Positions 59,946-64,000 of a DNA stretch of 64,000 nt are shown here, one piece after another (the first letter of the stretch is position 1; every line of letters begins with the position of its first letter). The stretch is from Hypoxylon rubiginosum (Eukaryota; Ascomycota; Sordariomycetes; Xylariales; Hypoxylaceae). The position numbers and the translations under genes were made by a program. The notes beneath the pieces were generated by a model that did not search any database, was not told where the DNA came from, and saw nothing but the letters and a program-made list of their open reading frames with translations. The stretch is from contig CADCXA010000014.1 in the NCBI GenBank assembly GCA_902806565.1, positions 62,001 to 126,000 of the forward strand, in the 5' to 3' direction.

Positions 59946-60755
59946 ATGGGCTTCCTCTTCGGCATGGTGAACGCGTCTGTAGCACAGAAACTGTCTATGG
60001 GCTCTCCACCGAGTCTTTGGCAGAAATTCGCCTCTTCCCCCAAAATGGTGCTCTGGTCTTGGAGCAATCTTTTCCTATTCAACCTCTACAATCAGCGTCA
60101 CCCTAGAGCGATTGCGGAGGATGCACTAAACAAGCCATGGCGACCGCTTCCCGCAGCGCGGATCAGCCCAGAACAGACGACGATTGTCATGTACATGATG
60201 TATCCCGTTGTTCTTCTGGTAGCATTGTACGTCGGTGACTTGGTACCATGCCTCCTCGAAGCCCTATCTTGCCTTTGGTATAACGAGTGGCGTGGAGCCT
60301 CGGGTCCGTTCCTCAAGAATCTCCTGAACGGTCTCGGGTTTGCCTGCTTCTTCGCGGGACCTTTGGAGGTGGCTACGGGGCACTCGATCTTTTCCGGTGG
60401 GTGCACAGCAGCAACATGGCTGGGCATTCTGACCGGCTGCATCATGACGACTAGCCATACGCAGGACTTCAGAGACAAGGAAGGAGATAAGCTTATAGGC
60501 AGGGATACAGTGCCCTTGGCTGTGGGCGACTATTATGCGAGGATGATAGTGGCGCTTGGGGTTGTCGGCTGGACAAGTGTTGCAAGTTGGTATTGGTGTG
60601 CTGGTTGGTCAGAAGCTGCAATGTCTTGGGCTGCCGGAGCATGCATGGTGGGTAACCTTTTCTATGACCGTACTAAGTCAGGGGATGCTTTAAGCTGGAG
60701 GCTGTGGCCAGGATGGATTCTTAGTTTGTTTCTGTTGCCAGTTTTTGTGGACTGA
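59946..60755 (+). CDS. UbiA-superfamily membrane prenyltransferase / Fma-TC-like terpene cyclase
   Basis: 269 aa in one open frame. About seven membrane segments. First Asp-rich region: NLYNQRHPRAIAEDALNKPW followed by RPLP (46-69), a variant of NDxxDxxxD with conserved NKPxRPL. Second: HTQDFRDKEGDKLIGRD (D173, D176, D180). These bind Mg2+ and the prenyl diphosphate. Fungal members of this branch include the membrane-bound terpene cyclase of fumagillin synthesis and aromatic prenyltransferases; the sequence alone does not decide between them. The N-terminus looks short by about 30 residues: the frame is open from 59910, giving RDNIKDIICMGFL, which matches the usual start of helix 1. A further piece (59816-59874, MRVAKKARHII...YTIYL) fits the missing end, but no GT donor joins them. 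It is followed at 349 bp by a GMC oxidoreductase and then a P450. Confidence 0.82.
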   Translation: MGFLFGMVNASVAQKLSMGSPPSLWQKFASSPKMVLWSWSNLFLFNLYNQRHPRAIAEDALNKPWRPLPAARISPEQTTIVMYMMYPVVLLVALYVGDLVPCLLEALSCLWYNEWRGASGPFLKNLLNGLGFACFFAGPLEVATGHSIFSGGCTAATWLGILTGCIMTTSHTQDFRDKEGDKLIGRDTVPLAVGDYYARMIVALGVVGWTSVASWYWCAGWSEAAMSWAAGACMVGNLFYDRTKSGDALSWRLWPGWILSLFLLPVFVD

Positions 60756-61103
60756 AAGGAAATTCTGTGTTACTAACACATCCATCCTCCGGAGAGGAGT
60801 ATTGTGTAACGATATGCGCCCCTCGGTACGAGGCGGTGTGGTTAGATTTGGTGGCGTAATACGAGTTGTGATGAAAATTTATACGTTAGGTACGTACCTA
60901 GTGTACCTACATCCTACCTACGTGGTACCTCCTCTAGGTACGTAGATGCATGTGCAGCTTGCTAGGGATGTAGGTCTCAGTTCTAAAAAGAACACGCTGG
61001 CTGCCCTTGACAAATAAAGAGTATCCAACTGTCTCACGTCCCCTCAACTCACCCGCGAAGACTCCAATTATAGCAGACGCATTCCGTCTGTTATCAAATC
61101 AAT
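60756..61103. other. intergenic within the candidate cluster
   Basis: 348 bp between UbiA and GMC genes, with several GTAGGTACCT-type palindromic motifs near 60885-60945. Such motifs occur elsewhere in the window (e.g. 16611, 63091), so they are not specific. Confidence 0.4.
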
Positions 61104-62990
61104 ATGAGCTCAACAGAGCATTACGACTTCATCATTATCGGCGGCGGCACCGCTGGACTTGTGGTGGCTTCACGGCTCTCGGAAGACCCAAGCCAGCATG
61201 TCCTCGTTCTCGAAGCCGGCGCAGATGGTACCGAGGACCCACGAGTGAAAACACCGGCCTTTTATGAAGCACTGAAAAACACGGAGGCAGATTGGGGCTT
61301 CAAGACCAACTCTCAGGTCTGTATGTGCTTACTGTTATTGATTAAAAGCTAATATAAGGCGTAGCCGACCCTGAATGGAAGGACAATCGCCATGAACCAG
61401 GGAAAAGTTCTAGGAGGCTCCAGTGCTCTGAACGCCCTCGTGTTCGTTCCTCCTACCAAAGGCCTCATCAATTCGTGGGAGTCTCTTGGCAACAAAGGGT
61501 GGAATTGGGAAACCCTTTATAGTTATTTCAACAAGGCTCATACATCACCTATAGTGGATGAATCGTCTCGCACAATGCTTGGTATCGACAAATGGGCCTC
61601 GGTTAATAGTTCCGCCAAAGGTCCCATCCAGGCGTCATTCCCTGGAGGTGTCGCCCATCCTATCCGTCAAGCTTGGGCAGCGACATTCACCAAGATGGGC
61701 TATTATATGCAAGACGACCCATTTTCTAATCCATCTGTCGGCTCCTTCAGCTGCCTTGCTAGCATCCACCCGGAGACGAAAGAGAGAAGCTACTCGACCT
61801 CGGCATATTATAATCCTGTCAAAGGTCGGGAGAATCTCCACGTCCTCACGAATGCGGAAGTGGTAAAGATACTCTTCGAGCAGACTGGCGGCTCTGCGAA
61901 GGCGACCGGGGTCCAGTATAAACATAATGGGGAAACGGTGACGGTCAACGCAGCGAAAGAGGTTATCCTTGCCGCAGGGGCACTGCAATCGCCAAAGATT
62001 CTGGAGCTATCTGGAGTCGGCAATCCAGATTTACTGGATAAGTATGGCATCGACGTCGTCGTGGACCTGCCCGCAGTCGGCGAGAACCTCCATGATCACG
62101 CCGTATGTGGCATAAGTTTCGAAGCCGTGGACGAGGTCGATACATTGGATGCTCTGGCAAGACAGGAGCCGGAAGCTCTGTCCCAGGCTTCCCAAGAGTA
62201 TGCGACTAATAAAACAGGCCCGCTTTCATACGTGGGGGTCACCTCATACGCTTACCTTCCTGTCGTTGACTATCTCACACCGGAGGGTCAAGTGAGGCTC
62301 AAGGATCTCCTCGACAAGAACCGCCCGCCTGAAATAGAGGGCATTCGCAATGCTCGGGATCGGGCCTATTACGAAGTGGTCGAGAACTCTTTGCTCGACC
62401 CGAACGAGCCGTCAGGGGCCTACCTCTCAGTTGCATCGCAGAGCGTCCTCCCAGTCGATCCGGAAACAGACTCTCCGCAGGGTCCCGTCCCTGGAAAGTT
62501 CATCACAATCGGCGCAATGCTCTCCCAACCCCTTTCGCGCGGTACCGTCCATATCCAATCAAGTGATCCTTCCCACGCTCCTAGCATTGATCCTGAATAC
62601 CTCTCCAGCCCCGTCGACATGGACGTCCTTGCGAATCATATGTTGCACATTGACGCTATCGCAAACACCCCTCCCATGAGTAAACTCCTTAAACAGCCCC
62701 TCAATCGCCGAGATCCGGCTTCTCGGCTGACAGACCTGGAATCGGCGAAGCGATACCTTCGTACTAGCATGATTTCCATGTGGCACATGGCAGGGACCTG
62801 CGTCATGCTACCCAAGGAGAAGGGCGGTGTGTTAGGAGAGGACTTGAAGGTGTATGGGGTGCGAAACTTACGGATCGTAGATTCTAGTGCCCTTCCGGTG
62901 ATTAGCACCGCGAATACCCAGGCCACGGTGTACGCCTTTGCTGAGCGGGCAGCCGATTTGATCAAGCAGGCGTGGGGTATGAAACAGTAG
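61104..62990 (+). CDS. GMC-family FAD oxidoreductase (cluster enzyme)
   Basis: Join 61104..61316, 61365..62990 (612 aa). Residues 9-19 hold the FAD-binding FIIIGGGTAGL. Then GKVLGGSSALNALVF (GMC signature 1) and EVILAAGALQSPKILELSGVG (signature 2). The C-terminal active site has WHMAGTCVML with the catalytic His, and ANTQATVYAFAE with Asn in place of the second His, the His/Asn pair used by choline and aryl-alcohol-type members. No signal peptide, so it is intracellular, unlike the GMC gene at 13.8 kb. It lies 349 bp after the UbiA gene on the same strand and just before a P450, suggesting it oxidises a pathway alcohol. Substrate unknown. Confidence 0.93.
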
Positions 62991-63296
62991 TTTCTAATTG
63001 TCCCCAGTCCCCGGATATACCGAGACAACGACATCTGGTGTGAGAAATGATGGCTATGACGACTAGTTACCATAACGAACTCCTCTTCCACCTACCTTAG
63101 GTAGGTAGGCAGGCAGGTAGTAGACACGCTCATTAATCTCAATTTCCTGCTCTGTACCCTACTCCTATCTCATGTTGAGGCCTTTCTCAAAGTCATGATG
63201 TGCCAGTGGAGATTGTATCGTAAACCGAGTTCAACACGCCATGCCCGAACCTAACTAGTACCTAAGGTAGACTTAACACTCTAGTAAGATCGGGTA
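62991..63296. other. spacer before the P450
   Basis: About 300 bp between the GMC stop and the first recognisable P450 sequence. I could not find the expected N-terminal anchor and proline hinge of the P450 here. Confidence 0.4.
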
Positions 63297-64000
63297 CCTA
63301 GCGACCTATATGTTACGGCCAACAAGCCACCAGATAAGGAGGCCTCAAGTCGCTTTCCGTACAGTCCTCCGAAGTCACCTGAGACTTGGAAACATCTGGA
63401 GCACCTGACTGGGCCTACCTCTATTGCCTCTTCGAGGGTAAGAGAGACTTTCGTACCATTTGGGTTAGTGGCTATTCACGCTGATGCATCAAATGTCTTA
63501 GGATGAGAGCTGGAAAGCTATTCGTAAGCGATTCAATCCCGGTTTTGCGCCTCAGCATCTCCTGAGTTTACGCCCTCCCATCATTGACAAGGCGTTCCTC
63601 TTCCTCGACCACCTCGACAATTTGTCACGCTCCGGGAAAGAGTTTTCACTTCAAGAACTTGCCACAAATCTGACCTTCGACATCATTGGTCGTGTGGTTC
63701 TCGATATTGATATGGTCAGTGGTTCCTTGTTTACACAATCGGCTCATGAAACAACTAAGCTCAACCATTAGTAGGCGCCCAGAGTGATAATCCGACAGAC
63801 TTTATGCGTGTTTTCCACCAGCTCATCCAGACTTATGCAGATGAGCAGGTTACCTTACCTTGGTGGTGCACGCCTTTGCTAGAATGGAGGCGCAGCAGTC
63901 TTGCGAAGCGGACTAGGAAAACTCTCAAGTACATTGTCCGCGAGCGGTACACAGAGCTTAGCCATGCTACCAAGTCTCGCAGCATTCTTTCCATGAGTCT
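63297..64000 (+). CDS. cytochrome P450, partial (runs off the window)
   Basis: Readable blocks: about 63297-63438 (YVTANKPPDKEASSRFPYSP, then ETWKHLEHLTGPTSIASSR), 63503-63715 (DESWKAIRKRFNPGFAPQHL and LQELATNLTFDIIGRVVLDI), and about 63774-64000 (PTDFMRVFHQLIQTYADEQV and onward). These match the B-C loop, helix C (WxxxR) and the helix D/E region of fungal secondary-metabolism P450s. Introns of 64 bp and about 60 bp separate them. The heme-binding Cys loop lies beyond the window. Upstream of 63297 no membrane anchor is seen, so either a further intron hides it or the gene is 5' damaged. Same strand and next to the UbiA and GMC genes. Confidence 0.75.

Noticed and set aside
1..64000. CRISPR arrays, bacterial operons, ribosome binding sites
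   Set aside because: The window is eukaryotic (spliced fungal genes); tandem repeats seen are minisatellites without spacers.

Overview
The window is nuclear DNA of a filamentous ascomycete (Pezizomycotina, most likely a Sordariomycete). The evidence is short spliceosomal introns of about 50-140 bp with GT...AG ends and CTAAC/CTAAT-like branch sites, fungal housekeeping genes (ALG7, SET3-type, NAGS/ARG2, Hsp88), small secreted proteins, fungal NLR-type immunity genes, and one 4.3 kb block reduced almost to pure A+T, as repeat-induced point mutation (RIP) does to transposons. I cannot name the species. All exon joins were worked out by hand from reading frame, splice signals and family conservation.

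Layout. 0-1.1 kb: 5' part of an MFS transporter (minus), cut by the window edge. 2.3-3.8 kb: ALG7. 5.3-8.1 kb: SET3-like PHD/SET protein (minus), with a repeat-rich gene-free stretch upstream to 13.8 kb. 13.8-16.3 kb: nine-exon secreted GMC oxidoreductase (minus). 19.4-21.7 kb: N-acetylglutamate synthase. 22.9-25.5 kb: Hsp88/Hsp110. 27.3-36.2 kb: an accessory region with a C2H2/zinc-ribbon protein, a DUF7580-like protein, a UPF0303-type protein, and an AAA ATPase and a STAND-like protein lying head to head and both 5' truncated. 36.4-40.8 kb: three predicted secreted proteins. 41.8-42.8 kb: FAXC-type GST-like protein. 43.1-43.8 kb: a weakly supported small gene.

44.4-49.8 kb: one unknown gene split by a hAT-type DNA transposon (44889-49176). 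The element has CAGCGGTT terminal inverted repeats and an 8-bp target duplication with one C/T difference. The host frame is continuous across a single copy of the duplication. 51.1-52.7 kb: indoleamine 2,3-dioxygenase (minus), with three GGCCGGAA-N3-TTCCGGCC palindromes upstream. 54.1-55.2 kb: atypical SDR. 56.7-57.0 kb: single-pass membrane protein. 58.5-59.35 kb: broken 3' end of a LINE (RNase H).

59.9-64 kb: a UbiA-superfamily membrane enzyme (prenyltransferase or Fma-TC-like terpene cyclase), a second GMC oxidoreductase and a cytochrome P450 that runs off the window, all on the + strand. This is the best candidate for a small, possibly undescribed terpenoid or meroterpenoid biosynthetic cluster.
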